DNA of 64,000 nt from Schizochytrium sp. CCTCC M209059 (lineage: Eukaryota; Sar; Bigyra; Thraustochytrida; Thraustochytriidae). The stretch's first letter is position 1. Each line of letters begins with the position of its first letter. Under the pieces are notes generated by a model that had not been told where the DNA came from, ran no database searches, and saw only the letters and a program-made list of their open reading frames with translations. Both the position numbers and the translations under genes were made by a program. The DNA lies in assembly GCA_000818945.1 (NCBI GenBank), contig KN805441.1, positions 62,001 through 126,000 on the forward strand, read 5' to 3'. Below are positions 1-10,184 of the stretch, one piece after another.

Positions 1-402
1 CATGAGCAGCGTCGGAACCTCGGGTACCGTGTACACATTCCACCCGTCTTTGTGCAGCTCGGCCGCAAGGAACTCAATCGAGGACGCCTTTCCTGCGCAC
101 TGGCCTCCCGTGATGACCACCTGAAAGACGGGCGTTTCATCGGGTGCGAAGGGAGCGCTATCGCCGGCGAGTTTGTTCTGTAGAACCACCTGGCTCTTCT
201 CCCTTGCGCTGGCGTCCAGGTGGTGCCAGGCAGACCACTTGGAGATCTTCCTGCGACGACTCTCCCGCACAATCACATACACGCTCCGTGCCAGCGCCAC
301 GGCCGACAGACCTGCGGCACACGCCGCGACGCCCACCGCAAAGGCGTGCCTCTCCTCGCGGCCATACTCGGGCACTCTCGCCGCCCACTCCATGAACGCC
401 AT
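1..402 (-). CDS. Partial P-loop NTPase with N-terminal membrane segment (AAA_28-like)
   Basis: The frame is open from the left edge up to an ATG at 402-400, so about 134 N-terminal residues are present and the C-terminus lies outside the window. Residues about 16-46 form an Ala/Val-rich hydrophobic stretch followed by a basic RESRRRK patch, which suggests a membrane anchor with the rest cytosolic. A short acidic linker leads to a beta strand and Walker A-like loop, VVITGGQCAGKASS. The text after it (ELHKDGWNVYTVPEVPTLL) resembles AAA_28-type ATPase/kinase domains, in which the P-loop is followed by a 'GY.V..VPE' strand. The residue after the P-loop lysine is Ala rather than Ser/Thr. Function is unknown. 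The frame stays open upstream to a stop near 637-639, but no earlier ATG is seen. A TATATA lies at 645-650. Confidence 0.6.
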   Translation of the reverse strand, partial: MAFMEWAARVPEYGREERHAFAVGVAACAAGLSAVALARSVYVIVRESRRRKISKWSAWHHLDASAREKSQVVLQNKLAGDSAPFAPDETPVFQVVITGGQCAGKASSIEFLAAELHKDGWNVYTVPEVPTLLM

Positions 403-1399
403 CACCTCCTCCGGCCGCTGGGCCCCGCCCGCGCGGAGCCGAGAGGGGACGGGGACGGGGCCTCTGCGCGGCCCTCTCCGCCGCGCCCTCGCTGCTGCCG
501 GCCCTCCTCCTCTCGCGCCGCGCCGCCAGAAGCTGCTCCCTGCCAGCGCGCTGCCCGGGCTCGCTCGCGAGTTAGTTGGATGCTGCTCTGCATGCGCCGC
601 CCCTCGAGACCACCGAGGAGGCCGGCCCCGCTGCTACTACGCACTATATACCACCTACCTACCTGGGAGGCAGGCAAGCTCGCTGCGCGCGGGCTCGCGC
701 GGAGTGCGACGTGCAGACGCCGAACCCGCCCCAGCGCCCCGGCCAGCGAGCGAGCCACGTGCCGCATGGAAGGTCGGGTTCGGGCGCGAAACGAGGGAGA
801 AAGGAGTTCTGTTCGCATAAATCGTCCCGGTTCTTGCACGAGATCATCGCGGCGTCGTACAAAAAGCACAGTTCATTCACGGTCAATACAGCAGAGCACG
901 AGACAGCCAGCGCCGTGGCAGCATGCAAGCGCATCCTAGCTGCACTGCTACGGTGAAGAGGCCTGGCCTGATCTGCTTCATCGTACTACACACGAGCATG
1001 CGGCTCTCGTGCCTCCGCGTGGATGTAGTGTAGTAGTACTAGTATGCACTGGTCTTCATGCAACATTCGGGCTCTCGTCTCTGCGCCGCGCAGCGCCGCG
1101 CCAAAAGCAAAGGCGTGGCATCGTTTTTTTTTTCAGAACATCGGTGCAGTCCCTGGTCGCCGAGGCGCACACCAAGTCGCCTCGACGTTGCAGTGCGAGT
1201 TGCAGATGCGGCCAAAATAAACTGAACTGTGCGCGGGCCAGGGCCGATCTTTCGCCCGGCTTATGGCCGAGAGAGCCCCGCCTCGAAAAGATCCGCTTCC
1301 GCTCACTTTGGTTTGCATAGCCCAGCCGAAGCCAAACCAAGCAGATCTGCAAAGGGAGCGACGGCGAGAGCGAGCGAGAGCAAGGAGGAGCAAGGGAGA
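403..1399. promoter_or_regulatory. Divergent intergenic region, NTPase / aldose epimerase
   Basis: About 1 kb separates two divergent starts. It is GC-rich with no convincing coding frame; the short frames on both strands lack conserved motifs. A TATATA at 645-650 is suitably placed for a minus-strand transcript of the left-edge gene. A T-run lies at about 1126-1135. No other motif is recognised. Confidence 0.4.
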
Positions 1400-2557
1400 A
1401 TGAGCGTCAAGGTGAGCGAGCTCGACATGCGGTGCGACGCCGGGGACCCGCCGGTAGCGCCCGCGCGACCGCCGAAAAAGCCGGAAAAGGTGACCATCGA
1501 GAACGGTCTGGGCCTCGTCGTGGAGATGGCCACCTTTGGGGCGACGCTGCTCTCAGTCAAGCTGGATGACGTCGAACTCATCGTGCGCATCGACCGCGAG
1601 GTGCTCCCATGCAGGTACGGAACCTACGGCGGCGCCACCATTGGACGCTACGCCAACAGAATCGCCAAGGCAAGCTTTGACCTCAACGGCAAAACCTATG
1701 AACTCGAGGCCAACAACGGACCGAACTCGTTGCACGGCGGCGTCTTCGGCTTCCATCGACGCGTCTGGAACATTTCCGAGGTCATTGAGTCCGATGAGGA
1801 AATCGGCCTCTGCATGGAGTACCTCTCATCCGATGGCGAAGACGGCTTCCCTGGCAAACTACTCGCCAAAGCGCGCTACTCGCTCAGTCGCAAGTCCAAC
1901 GAACTTCGTACTGTCTTTTCGGCCGAGCTCGACGCCGAAGAAAAGCAAGAGACCATTGTTAATATGTGCAATCACGTGTACTGGAATCTTTCCGGTAAGA
2001 CCGCTCATACCATCACGGATCATGCGCTTCAGATGCATTGTCCTTCCTACATTCCCGTCGATGACACGCTTATCCCGGTGTCAAAGATCGCTTCTGTCAA
2101 GGATACTCCCTTTGAGTTCCGCGAAAAGCCACATCGTATCGGGGACCGTCTCAAGCAAGTAGGAGAAGGCGCGAACTATGGTTATGATCACTGTCTCTGT
2201 TTCATGGCCCCTGATGGCGACACTGAGGAGGAGGCCGCAGCTGTGCCGACCATCAAGCGCAATCTTGGCGCTGATTTCCAAGACACCAAGCTCACAGTCT
2301 TGCTCACACTTTCCGATCCGACCGACTCGGGCCGTTCCATGACAATGGCCACCACGCAACCCGGTGTACAAGTGTACACAGCTAACTTTATGCCTGATGA
2401 GCATCAGCATACAGGGGTTGCGCTTGAGACGGAGAATCTTCCGGATGCTGTGAACCAGCGTCACAAGAATGCACGCTTTCCTTCGCCAGTCTTGAGTCCG
2501 GGCGAGAAATACATGCAGGCCACCACCTATGAGTTCTCATCCAATCCCAAGGCCTAA
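1400..2557 (+). CDS. GALM: Aldose 1-epimerase (galactose mutarotase)
   Basis: The 385-residue protein matches galactose mutarotases, which interconvert alpha and beta anomers of galactose and glucose and feed the Leloir pathway, normally in the cytosol. Visible family features are GRYANRI (R84), NSLHGG (H112), the catalytic acid His in NMCNHVYWNL (H192), YDHCLCF (D263) and the catalytic base Glu in ALETENLPDA (E343). Family enzymes are about 340-360 residues, so this one is essentially full length with a short Pro-rich N-terminal addition. The frame is open upstream to a GTG at 1229, but that extension is low-complexity and Arg/Ser-rich. The ATG at 1400, preceded by GGGAGA, is the first ATG in frame and is preferred. 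No signal peptide is visible. Confidence 0.92.
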   Translation: MSVKVSELDMRCDAGDPPVAPARPPKKPEKVTIENGLGLVVEMATFGATLLSVKLDDVELIVRIDREVLPCRYGTYGGATIGRYANRIAKASFDLNGKTYELEANNGPNSLHGGVFGFHRRVWNISEVIESDEEIGLCMEYLSSDGEDGFPGKLLAKARYSLSRKSNELRTVFSAELDAEEKQETIVNMCNHVYWNLSGKTAHTITDHALQMHCPSYIPVDDTLIPVSKIASVKDTPFEFREKPHRIGDRLKQVGEGANYGYDHCLCFMAPDGDTEEEAAAVPTIKRNLGADFQDTKLTVLLTLSDPTDSGRSMTMATTQPGVQVYTANFMPDEHQHTGVALETENLPDAVNQRHKNARFPSPVLSPGEKYMQATTYEFSSNPKA

Positions 2558-3245
2558 GCGGGAAAAAGAAAGAAAGTGTGGAAGGAGTGAGTCTAAAATT
2601 TTGCTTTCTAATTCCAAAGCTGTAGTAGGCCTACTGCTAACCTAAGTTATGCGCGCAATAATTTTGCTCGCGCTTTTGGCCCAATCAATCTATATCCTCT
2701 GAAAAGCTTTCTTCTCGTTGTCTGCGCTGCTATCCCGGCCAGATCTTACCAGCAAATCCAAAGTAGAATTGAGCTTGCTCGAGAGAGTCGTACATCCCCG
2801 CGAACTGCGCGGTGCGTGCTGGCGTTCTCACTCCACGGCCTCCGCCAAACACCATAACATAAGTAGGTCTATACGTACTAGGCCTAGGCCTAGTGGTATA
2901 GTACGTACTACTACATCTCGACAAAAAGATCGCCTCACTCACTTCACTTGTTTGTGGTGGTTGGGCGCCGCTAGCTGGTCGCTCTCATCAATCAACAAAA
3001 CAAAACCCACTTGGCCTCGCGCAAGGCGTGCTCGCGACGCCGACGCAAGCGCGCAAGGGGGCGCAGTCCGCGCCACCAACCGCGCGCCGCGCCCGCCTTT
3101 GTGTGTGTGTGTGCGTCCGCGCGCACGCTGCGCTTGTGTGCCTTGCACGCCACTCGCGGGATCGAATCAGATCGAGCAGAGCCAACCGCCCGCATCGCGA
3201 GAAGAGAACGTCAAGCCGCGGCCCCGCGCGGCGCAGAGGGCCGCC
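2558..3245 (+). promoter_or_regulatory. Intergenic region upstream of the nucleoporin gene
   Basis: The region holds the 3' end of the epimerase transcript and the promoter/leader of the gp210-like gene. It contains a GTAGGCCTAC palindrome at 2625-2634, a larger CTAGGCCTAG-type palindrome at 2878-2893 flanked by imperfect inverted TACGTACTA arms (about 2871-2910), and a short GT-rich run at about 3100-3115. The frame of the nucleoporin is open through the region to a TTG at 2718, but the translation there looks non-coding. Confidence 0.4.
2878..2893. repeat. 16-bp palindrome CTAGGCCTAGGCCTAG, copy 1
   Basis: Perfect self-complementary 16-mer. An identical copy lies at 40052-40067. Here it sits inside a longer imperfect inverted repeat with TACGTACTA-like arms, about 350 bp before the nucleoporin start. 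Confidence 0.8.
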
Positions 3246-6200
3246 ATGACCCGCCAGACGGCGCGCAAGACGCGAGCGGCGGCAGCCACGGCGCTCATTC
3301 TGCTCGTGGCCGCCCTCACATGTCTCGCTGTAGGTGCGGCCCCTGAGCTGCGCCGACAAACCGCCCAGCGCTTCGACCCGGAGCAGCTTGAAGACCAAGC
3401 CTTTGCGGCGGGCGAGGCGGGTCGTGTTGTTTCGAGCGGGTCCATCTCGTCTACCTCATCATCCTCATCCGCGTCATCCTCGTCGTCCTCATCGTCTTCG
3501 ACGTCCGGATCGTGGCAGCGTATGGGTCGCTTCCGCGTGAGCGACGTGAGCTTGCTCCTGCCCTCGGAAAAGGCCCTTCGCCTTGATGCAGATGACCTCG
3601 TGCCTGTGTCGCGAGTAGTGTCAGCCAAACCAGGATGCTTCCGTTGGATCAGCAACGATGAGCGCGTGGTAAGCATCACCCCCGAGACCGACGCACGATG
3701 CACGCAAAAGCTCACGAGTGGGTCGGCCAACATCGTCAGCCGCCACGACACTAGCAACGCAACCTCCACGGTAGTGACGGCCATTCAGGAGGACGCCACG
3801 ACGGGGGAAGAGCTCGAACTCAATATCGAGGTCTACATTGCACCCATTCGTGGCGTTCGAATCCTCACCACCGTTCGCCGTCTTAATCTCTACGAGGCCG
3901 AGACTCTCGAAGTTCAGGCCTTTGACGAGGAGGGGAACGTCTTTTCCAGTCTGATGGGCCTTGCATTTCAGTGGACAGGGGTCCATGCAACAATGGCGGA
4001 CCGCGATGTCCCCTTGGTCATTTCCAGGCTTGCCAACTCGGATGTCTCGGTCACCGATGAGCTCCTTCAGGAGTCTTATGGGCGCTTTGGACATAAAATT
4101 GAGGTGCGCGGTAAGAAGACTGGCCCGGCGCGCGTTACCGCCGAGCTCAGCCATGTTGGGGCCGGCGGCATTGCCTCCCGAATCCTTGACGAGGTCGTCA
4201 TTGATGTCGTCGAAGCCATGGGAGTCTGTCCACCGGCGCCCATTCTCATTCCAAAAGCCTCAATCAGAGCTGTGGCGGCGCGCAAGGTCAACCGCTCCGC
4301 CTGGGGTATTATTGATGGCACGGGGAACGGCCACTATCAGTGGCGCATTGAAGACACCGAAGCTGTTCGCGTGGCTGACCCCGAGGGTCACCTCGAAGCA
4401 ATCGAGCCCGGCAGCGGCCGCCTTCGCTTTGAGGAAAAGTCGTATCCCACGAACGGCCTCTCGGTACCTCTCCGCGTCGTTGACCCTGACACAATTACAC
4501 TGTGGTTCGCTCCCCTTCCGAAACGTGGCGAGAACCTCGCCGGGATCTCAACCAAGTTGAACACAATGACAAAGTCGAACCCCTGCACGTGGATGGCCGC
4601 GAGCCGCTTTCCACTCGATGCAAGGCTCCCCAAGGCCCGCGAGTGGCATGGTAGCGCTCTTTCCGCGCGAGCCTCATCGCGTTGGCTCATGGTTGTGGGT
4701 CGTCGGTACTACGTCATGGCAACACTTGGTTCGGCCATGCTCGCCGAGGACCAGGTCATCTTTGTGACGCCAGAAATGGACTTTCTCTTTTCAAAGGCAA
4801 AGTCCGCAGACAAAGGCGTTGAGGGTGGCCTCTCTTTTCTTCCTGCAGAAGAAATGGAACACGATTTTGCTGACAATGTTCGCCTCGTGGAGGCGACGCG
4901 CGCTGGGTTCATCGATCTTTCCGCCTCATTCGCGGAAGCGAGCCTTGGCGTCGTGCAGAGTGCTGTGCAAATCGTCGATCCCGTGCAATTGGAAAAGTAC
5001 ATTATTCGTCTTCCCATTGACATTGTGGCGGGCGTCATGCACTCGTACCGGATTCGGGCGCATGGCGGCACGACGCAGTACATTTTCTCCTCTGCAGATC
5101 GTAATCCTGTGGTGGATGTCGATCGGCAACAGGGCTCGCTCCTTGTGCGCCAGCAGCGACCCACGAATCAATCGATTGTGGTCCAGGATATGCACGATGA
5201 AACCAATAACGCTGAGGCCTTTGTCGTTGTCTCCGAGCCCAAGCTGCTTCGCTTCCAGAGCTCGGAGATCTATGTGACCATTGGCGACATCTTTCCCGTG
5301 CAGGCTATTCTGCAGGATGCAGAGGGATTTTCCTTTGACAACTGCACCGGTCTCGAGACGTCGCTTAAATGGGAGGTTCACGGCGCGGCAGTCGCGCGCA
5401 CCGCGGAGACGGATCAGGCCACAATTCCTGGCATCGATGGCTCCGTGAATGCCTCCGTTTGCAGCGAGCGCATGTACAAGGCTGGTGCCGCGGGAACGGC
5501 GACAATTACGGCCCGTTACGGGGACGCGACGCGTGCGACACTGCGCGTTATTGTCCTCAACAAGATCTCAATTGAGTCTCCCAAGCCGAACCTCGCGCTC
5601 GACGCGAAAAACCGGCCCGTGGCGCTCATCATGGTGCACGCGAGTGTTGACATGCGCGTTCTGGGAGGCAAGCTCGTCGACAGCGAAATGCAGGTGTTTT
5701 CGGTGGAGAAAGACGCTGGCGCGCAGCATGGGCGTCGACAAGTTGACATATCCAATAGTGACCGCCGCGAGGAAGATCACATCGGCATCCATGAGCGTCG
5801 CGTGAAGCCAGGGACCCGCGAGTTCATCTTGACGTGCCGACGCGAGGGAGACTTTGAGATCGTTCTAGAGCGCACCGCTACAATGGTCCTGCTATGCCGT
5901 CCCGCCGCTGGGGCGGCCATTACACTTATGCCCGAGATGGCCTACGATGGCGCGACTTGCGGAACGGGGCCGAACGGTGCCAATGTCGTGACCGGCGTGG
6001 TGCTGCCATTGCGCATTGATGCTTTTGACGTAGAAAACCGCCGCTTCACGCACCTTCAGGGCTTCAAGAACGAGTGGTCGTTGCCGAAACTTTCGTCCGC
6101 GGCTCAATTCGAGACGCTGGGCGGTCGAACTTCCAACGACCCCATGCGCAACGTTCGCGTCGACGCAGGTTTTACCGGGAATGCCACTGTCAAGGGCGTG

Positions 6201-8921
6201 CTTACTTTCGACGATGGCGAAGACTCGCATCACCTCACGCTCGAGGCTCTCTTTGCTCTTGGAGTCTACGAAGATCTTGCGCTTGACCCTCCCAACGTGT
6301 GGCCCATTATCCCGGACCCTGAGGTTGAGTACCGCATGCGCGTCACGCATGGTCCCCAGCACGGTAATCTGGAATGCTCCGCGACATCATCAAATGCAGA
6401 CCTTGTGGTCGTCTCTGTGACCGGTCGCGACGTCGCGATCCGGTACGCTGCGCACCGCGAGCCGCGGGACGCGGACGCCACGCTTTTGTGTCAGCTCAAC
6501 TGCCTCATTGGCGCCAAGGGACTCTATGCACCTCTTCAATTCCGACGTGTAGCAAAGGTCGCCCTTTCCGGTCCCAACAAGCTGCGCGAAGGCGCCAAGG
6601 CGACGCTGGTGATGCAAGCCTTTAGCCGCGACAACGGCCCGTTCTCTGCCGAGATGCATCGTGCTTTGCTCCCTGTGTTGGAGCCCGTTCCTAAAGACGC
6701 CTTGTCACTCCCCTCGGCGTTGGACCAGGCGGTCTGTGCTCAAGCAGGCACCGACCCGCGATCTTGTGCCGGCGAGTGGCGTGTGGACATCACCGCTGTG
6801 AAAGCGGGCGAGGTCCTTTTGCGCGGAAGTACGCTCAATGGAGCGGTATCGGCGGACCACAAAATCCGCATCTACCAAGGCATCGAAATTACCCCAGGGC
6901 CCGAAAAGGCTGTGGAACCGGGTGTCAAGTTTCGCCTCCGTCGCCGCTACGGTCCCTTTTTGGACCCCAGCGAGTGCCATTTCGAGGTTGGATCCCAGGA
7001 CGCGTCTGTGGCGGAGATCTTGGACGAACCCCAAGGCATCTTTTATGCCCGTTCGCAAGGCCGTGCCGAGGTCTGCGTCTTGTGTCGCGAAGACGGTCAC
7101 GTGATTGACAAGGCATGCGTCAGTGTGCGTGTCATGGTTCTCAGTCAGATGGAGATTCAGCCGGCGCTTGTTCATATGATTGAAGGGGATGAAATGCGTC
7201 TTCGCGGAATCTTTCCAGAGGTCAAGGAAGTCCCCATCGACTATGGGGTCATCCCTCGTGCATACTCGTGGTTTGTCGAAAACGCCACCGTTGCCGCCAT
7301 TCAGGGCCCGGTGTCTTCGAACGAGTATTCGGTGTGGGTTTCTGGTCTTCGTCCGGGCAAGACGCGCATTACTTTGCGATCCTCGTCTCGCAAGGGCCAT
7401 GGTGGTCTCGAGACGTCCGTCATTGTGATTGTGGAGCAAAAATTGCGCTTGCTGACACCTGCCCAGGTGATCATGCCGCGGCAAGGCGCTCTAGAGATTC
7501 GCACGAGCGTCGATACCCTTATTGCCAAGACGGGTGGTATTCTCTCGTTCTTTGTGGGTGGCCGCGCATGCCACAGTCGCACTGCAGAAAGTAGCAATAT
7601 TATTGAGGTGGATGTCGACGGCGTCATTCGCTCCAAGGAGCGTCTCGGGGAGGCGCCTGTCATTGTCGAGTATCGCAGTGTCGGCTCCGCCGATGAGGAT
7701 ATCATCCAGTTCGCGACTGTGCACGTTCTCGTTCGCGAAATTGCCTCGATTGGCGTGCGCCAGCTCTGGCCTGACCTCATCGTCCCTCTCGGTATGCCCC
7801 GCGAGGTCCATGCCTCTGTCTTTGACAAACAGGGAAGCATGTTCACAGCACCGTTCAACACCATCAAGGTGGAGGCAGCGGCGGTGGATGATGATATCTT
7901 GGCAATTTCGGATGTGCAGGTCCCGCGCGAACCTGTTTCCTTTCACCGTCTCTCCCTGGAGGGCCTGCAAACGGGAACGTCCTCCGTGTACCTCACCATC
8001 AAGGCACCTTTGCAGGAGCCTGTTCGCGAGGACTACGTGCGTGTGGTGGTCATCCCTGGCGTCGATGGCGTCCGCTTTGTGCTGGATGAGGTCGCTCCTC
8101 ACGGCGCGCTTCGTTCGCTGCTTCTCGTTCCTGGACAGCCTCTTCTGGTCCCGGTGCAGACAATGCACCATCTAAATGCTTCGCAGTTGCTCTCGTGCGA
8201 GGCGCAAATTGGTGGCCAGTCTCTCAAGACCTCGATGAAGGTTTATAACGACTCGAGCGCAGCTTGCCAGATTTTGGGTCCAGCCAAAGCTCATGACGAT
8301 AGCCAGGACAGAATCGTCTTGACACTTTTGGTTGGGGACCAAGTCATTAGCTCGCAGACAGTGCCGCTCCGTTTTGGATTCCGCCTCGTTCCCGCTGATG
8401 CAACTTCTGCCTCATCGCGGCAAAAGACTATTGAAAAGGGTTACATGCGCTGGGAAGAGGAAGATGCGATTGAGGTCAAGCTTGTGGGCGATCATCTGGA
8501 TCAGGTCACTGTTTCCAGTGAACGCCCTTCGCTCCTCACGGCCCACCATCATCCCCATGAAGCAAACCGGGTGCGCCTTGAGCGCCAGCGGAATGATACA
8601 TGCGGCCAATCTGTGCATGTTGTCTTTGAAAGCACCATGACAGGCCAAGTCACCTCGCTAGTGATCTTCTTTGCTTGTGAAACCACTGCTTGGTGGTGGC
8701 CGCTGCCCCATGTTCTCGACCTGCTGCAATGGCAACCGATCGTTATTAGCACGCTCGTCTGCCTTGTTGTATCATGTCTTTTGTGCGGAAGCGCTTCAGG
8801 CTCGCTCGGTGGAAGCCGTCGTGGACATCCGATTCGTTTCGCCGACGCAGACCGTCCCCGCGACATTCCACAGACAAGCCGTGACCATGGTCTCGGCGCG
8901 CCACATCACTATCGTCGCTAG
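3246..8921 (+). CDS. NUP210: Nuclear pore membrane glycoprotein gp210 (NUP210-like)
   Basis: An 1891-residue protein, the usual size of gp210, the nucleoporin that anchors the pore through a huge lumenal domain. It starts with a signal peptide (TALILLVAALTCLAVGA, about residues 15-32), then a poly-Ser linker (about residues 63-90). There follow about 1700 residues of Ig-like beta-sandwich sequence with recurrent motifs such as AKPGCFRWISNDERVVSI, typical of the repeated BID_2-like domains of gp210. One transmembrane helix lies near the end (WQPIVISTLVCLVVSCLLCG, about 1828-1847), followed by a 44-residue basic tail that would face the pore. This order of signal peptide, lumenal array, single TM and short tail is diagnostic. 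The ATG at 3246 is chosen because it directly precedes the signal peptide; the frame is open upstream to a TTG at 2718. Confidence 0.85.
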   Translation: MTRQTARKTRAAAATALILLVAALTCLAVGAAPELRRQTAQRFDPEQLEDQAFAAGEAGRVVSSGSISSTSSSSSASSSSSSSSSTSGSWQRMGRFRVSDVSLLLPSEKALRLDADDLVPVSRVVSAKPGCFRWISNDERVVSITPETDARCTQKLTSGSANIVSRHDTSNATSTVVTAIQEDATTGEELELNIEVYIAPIRGVRILTTVRRLNLYEAETLEVQAFDEEGNVFSSLMGLAFQWTGVHATMADRDVPLVISRLANSDVSVTDELLQESYGRFGHKIEVRGKKTGPARVTAELSHVGAGGIASRILDEVVIDVVEAMGVCPPAPILIPKASIRAVAARKVNRSAWGIIDGTGNGHYQWRIEDTEAVRVADPEGHLEAIEPGSGRLRFEEKSYPTNGLSVPLRVVDPDTITLWFAPLPKRGENLAGISTKLNTMTKSNPCTWMAASRFPLDARLPKAREWHGSALSARASSRWLMVVGRRYYVMATLGSAMLAEDQVIFVTPEMDFLFSKAKSADKGVEGGLSFLPAEEMEHDFADNVRLVEATRAGFIDLSASFAEASLGVVQSAVQIVDPVQLEKYIIRLPIDIVAGVMHSYRIRAHGGTTQYIFSSADRNPVVDVDRQQGSLLVRQQRPTNQSIVVQDMHDETNNAEAFVVVSEPKLLRFQSSEIYVTIGDIFPVQAILQDAEGFSFDNCTGLETSLKWEVHGAAVARTAETDQATIPGIDGSVNASVCSERMYKAGAAGTATITARYGDATRATLRVIVLNKISIESPKPNLALDAKNRPVALIMVHASVDMRVLGGKLVDSEMQVFSVEKDAGAQHGRRQVDISNSDRREEDHIGIHERRVKPGTREFILTCRREGDFEIVLERTATMVLLCRPAAGAAITLMPEMAYDGATCGTGPNGANVVTGVVLPLRIDAFDVENRRFTHLQGFKNEWSLPKLSSAAQFETLGGRTSNDPMRNVRVDAGFTGNATVKGVLTFDDGEDSHHLTLEALFALGVYEDLALDPPNVWPIIPDPEVEYRMRVTHGPQHGNLECSATSSNADLVVVSVTGRDVAIRYAAHREPRDADATLLCQLNCLIGAKGLYAPLQFRRVAKVALSGPNKLREGAKATLVMQAFSRDNGPFSAEMHRALLPVLEPVPKDALSLPSALDQAVCAQAGTDPRSCAGEWRVDITAVKAGEVLLRGSTLNGAVSADHKIRIYQGIEITPGPEKAVEPGVKFRLRRRYGPFLDPSECHFEVGSQDASVAEILDEPQGIFYARSQGRAEVCVLCREDGHVIDKACVSVRVMVLSQMEIQPALVHMIEGDEMRLRGIFPEVKEVPIDYGVIPRAYSWFVENATVAAIQGPVSSNEYSVWVSGLRPGKTRITLRSSSRKGHGGLETSVIVIVEQKLRLLTPAQVIMPRQGALEIRTSVDTLIAKTGGILSFFVGGRACHSRTAESSNIIEVDVDGVIRSKERLGEAPVIVEYRSVGSADEDIIQFATVHVLVREIASIGVRQLWPDLIVPLGMPREVHASVFDKQGSMFTAPFNTIKVEAAAVDDDILAISDVQVPREPVSFHRLSLEGLQTGTSSVYLTIKAPLQEPVREDYVRVVVIPGVDGVRFVLDEVAPHGALRSLLLVPGQPLLVPVQTMHHLNASQLLSCEAQIGGQSLKTSMKVYNDSSAACQILGPAKAHDDSQDRIVLTLLVGDQVISSQTVPLRFGFRLVPADATSASSRQKTIEKGYMRWEEEDAIEVKLVGDHLDQVTVSSERPSLLTAHHHPHEANRVRLERQRNDTCGQSVHVVFESTMTGQVTSLVIFFACETTAWWWPLPHVLDLLQWQPIVISTLVCLVVSCLLCGSASGSLGGSRRGHPIRFADADRPRDIPQTSRDHGLGAPHHYRR

Positions 8922-10184
8922 ATAGAAAGACAGCTATACCTACCACGTAAATGCAAAAATCAACCTTGAGACTCCTTGGCTGCTCATCACATGTCAAAAC
9001 CTACGGCATGATGAAGCAAAGATGAGGGTTATGCTAGCATCCAGCAACCGGCATGGCATGTTCAGAATTCTATACCTAGCAACAAAAGGAAGGCTCTACG
9101 TTGCAATGCACCACCCGTCATTCGAAGCTTGGGTTGCGATGATCGAGCAACCAGATGACTGCGATCGATGAAGCATTCAACATGGCGCTTGCTCTGCTCG
9201 AAGAGCGATGTCGTGGGAGAACGCCTTTGTCTTCACAACGCGCTCATCGCAAGGCCCTGTCGCGCGGCCAACATCTGTCTGGCTACTGCAAGTAAAACGA
9301 ACGTTCAACCGCTCACAGACAATCTACGTATACACCTGGCAAGGACCCACTTGCCTCCTGCGAAGGATCGACCAGATGCGATGAGACGTGGCATTGTATG
9401 TCCACGTGATATTTGCCTTTTTTCTCAAAACATTTATTCCAGGGTGCAGTGCGCATGGAGCTCGAGACAGCGAGCGCTACAAGAGGAGAAGCACATTTTG
9501 CTCGTGCACGAAGGCGACCCAGCTCGCATGGGCTTTGCCAACTTCTCCGCATACATTGACGCTACTCCGGCATCCGCCAAGCACCTCTTTCTCGAGAGGG
9601 AGTCCGTGCCTTTTCGGAGTCATCTGTATTCGGCCAAGGGCTTTTGCGAAGAACTCATCGCGTGCATCAAGAATGCGCGGTACAAACCCCAAAGAGGAAA
9701 TGATATTGAATGTTGTTGTTGTTTCTGCTGTGATTGCTGGTTTGCGTTTTGGTCTTCGAATCAAAAAATTGTTTAGCAAGCTAGACGGCGATGGTCAATG
9801 GTGTGCAAACCTTATTCTTCTCTATTTTTGCTCGGTATGGTGCATTTACAAGAATCGGCAACTTAGCTTTGCAACTGGTCACTCTCCGCAGTCCCCTTGC
9901 CACATCTACGTATTGCTGTTCGCGGCCCGCATGGTGTCGTGCGGTCTTTTCCGTCCTCCATGGCCTGTGAAATCGTCTATCTTCTTCTCGCCAGTTGCGA
10001 GCCAAGACGAGTCGCTTTTATGACTGCAAAGAGCGAGAACTCCAACGCGGCAGTGACGCCAGCACTTGTCGGCAGAAGACATCGCAGCAGCAACAGCAGC
10101 AGCAGCCACCGCCGCCATTATCACTAGGTATCGCAGCAGCGACGGCGGCAGCAGCAGACCCGGTAGATACGTAGGAGGAGCATC
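8922..10184. other. Intergenic region with a TIR-like gene remnant
   Basis: About 1.26 kb lies between the nucleoporin and the sulfotransferase. Apart from the remnant at 9400-9690 I see no supported gene; overlapping frames at about 9390-10020 lack recognisable domains. Just before the sulfotransferase there are CAG/CAA-rich trinucleotide runs at about 10082-10115 and 10130-10160, probably in its 5' leader. Confidence 0.4.
9400..9690 (+). pseudogene. Remnant resembling the end of TIR-like/ankyrin-associated domains
   Basis: An open frame running from an ATG at 9168 to 9776 holds a conserved-looking block of about 65 residues, beginning HILLVHEGDPARMGF and containing YIDATPASAKHLFLE and VPFRSHLYSAKGF. 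I recall a similar 'ILLVHE.D...GG..F...I..TP..L' pattern near the C-terminus of TIR-like domains in oomycete and other algal or stramenopile proteins. The residues before and after the block look random, including a Cys-rich end, and no full domain precedes it in any frame. A decayed fragment is therefore more likely than a working 202-residue gene. The family assignment is from memory of a pattern only. Confidence 0.35.

Noticed and set aside
1229..1399. In-frame N-terminal extension of the aldose epimerase from GTG
   Set aside because: Non-ATG start and low-complexity Arg/Ser translation; family similarity begins after the ATG at 1400.
2718..3245. 176-codon upstream extension of the nucleoporin
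   Set aside because: Begins with TTG and would bury the signal peptide; the ATG at 3246 directly precedes the hydrophobic leader.
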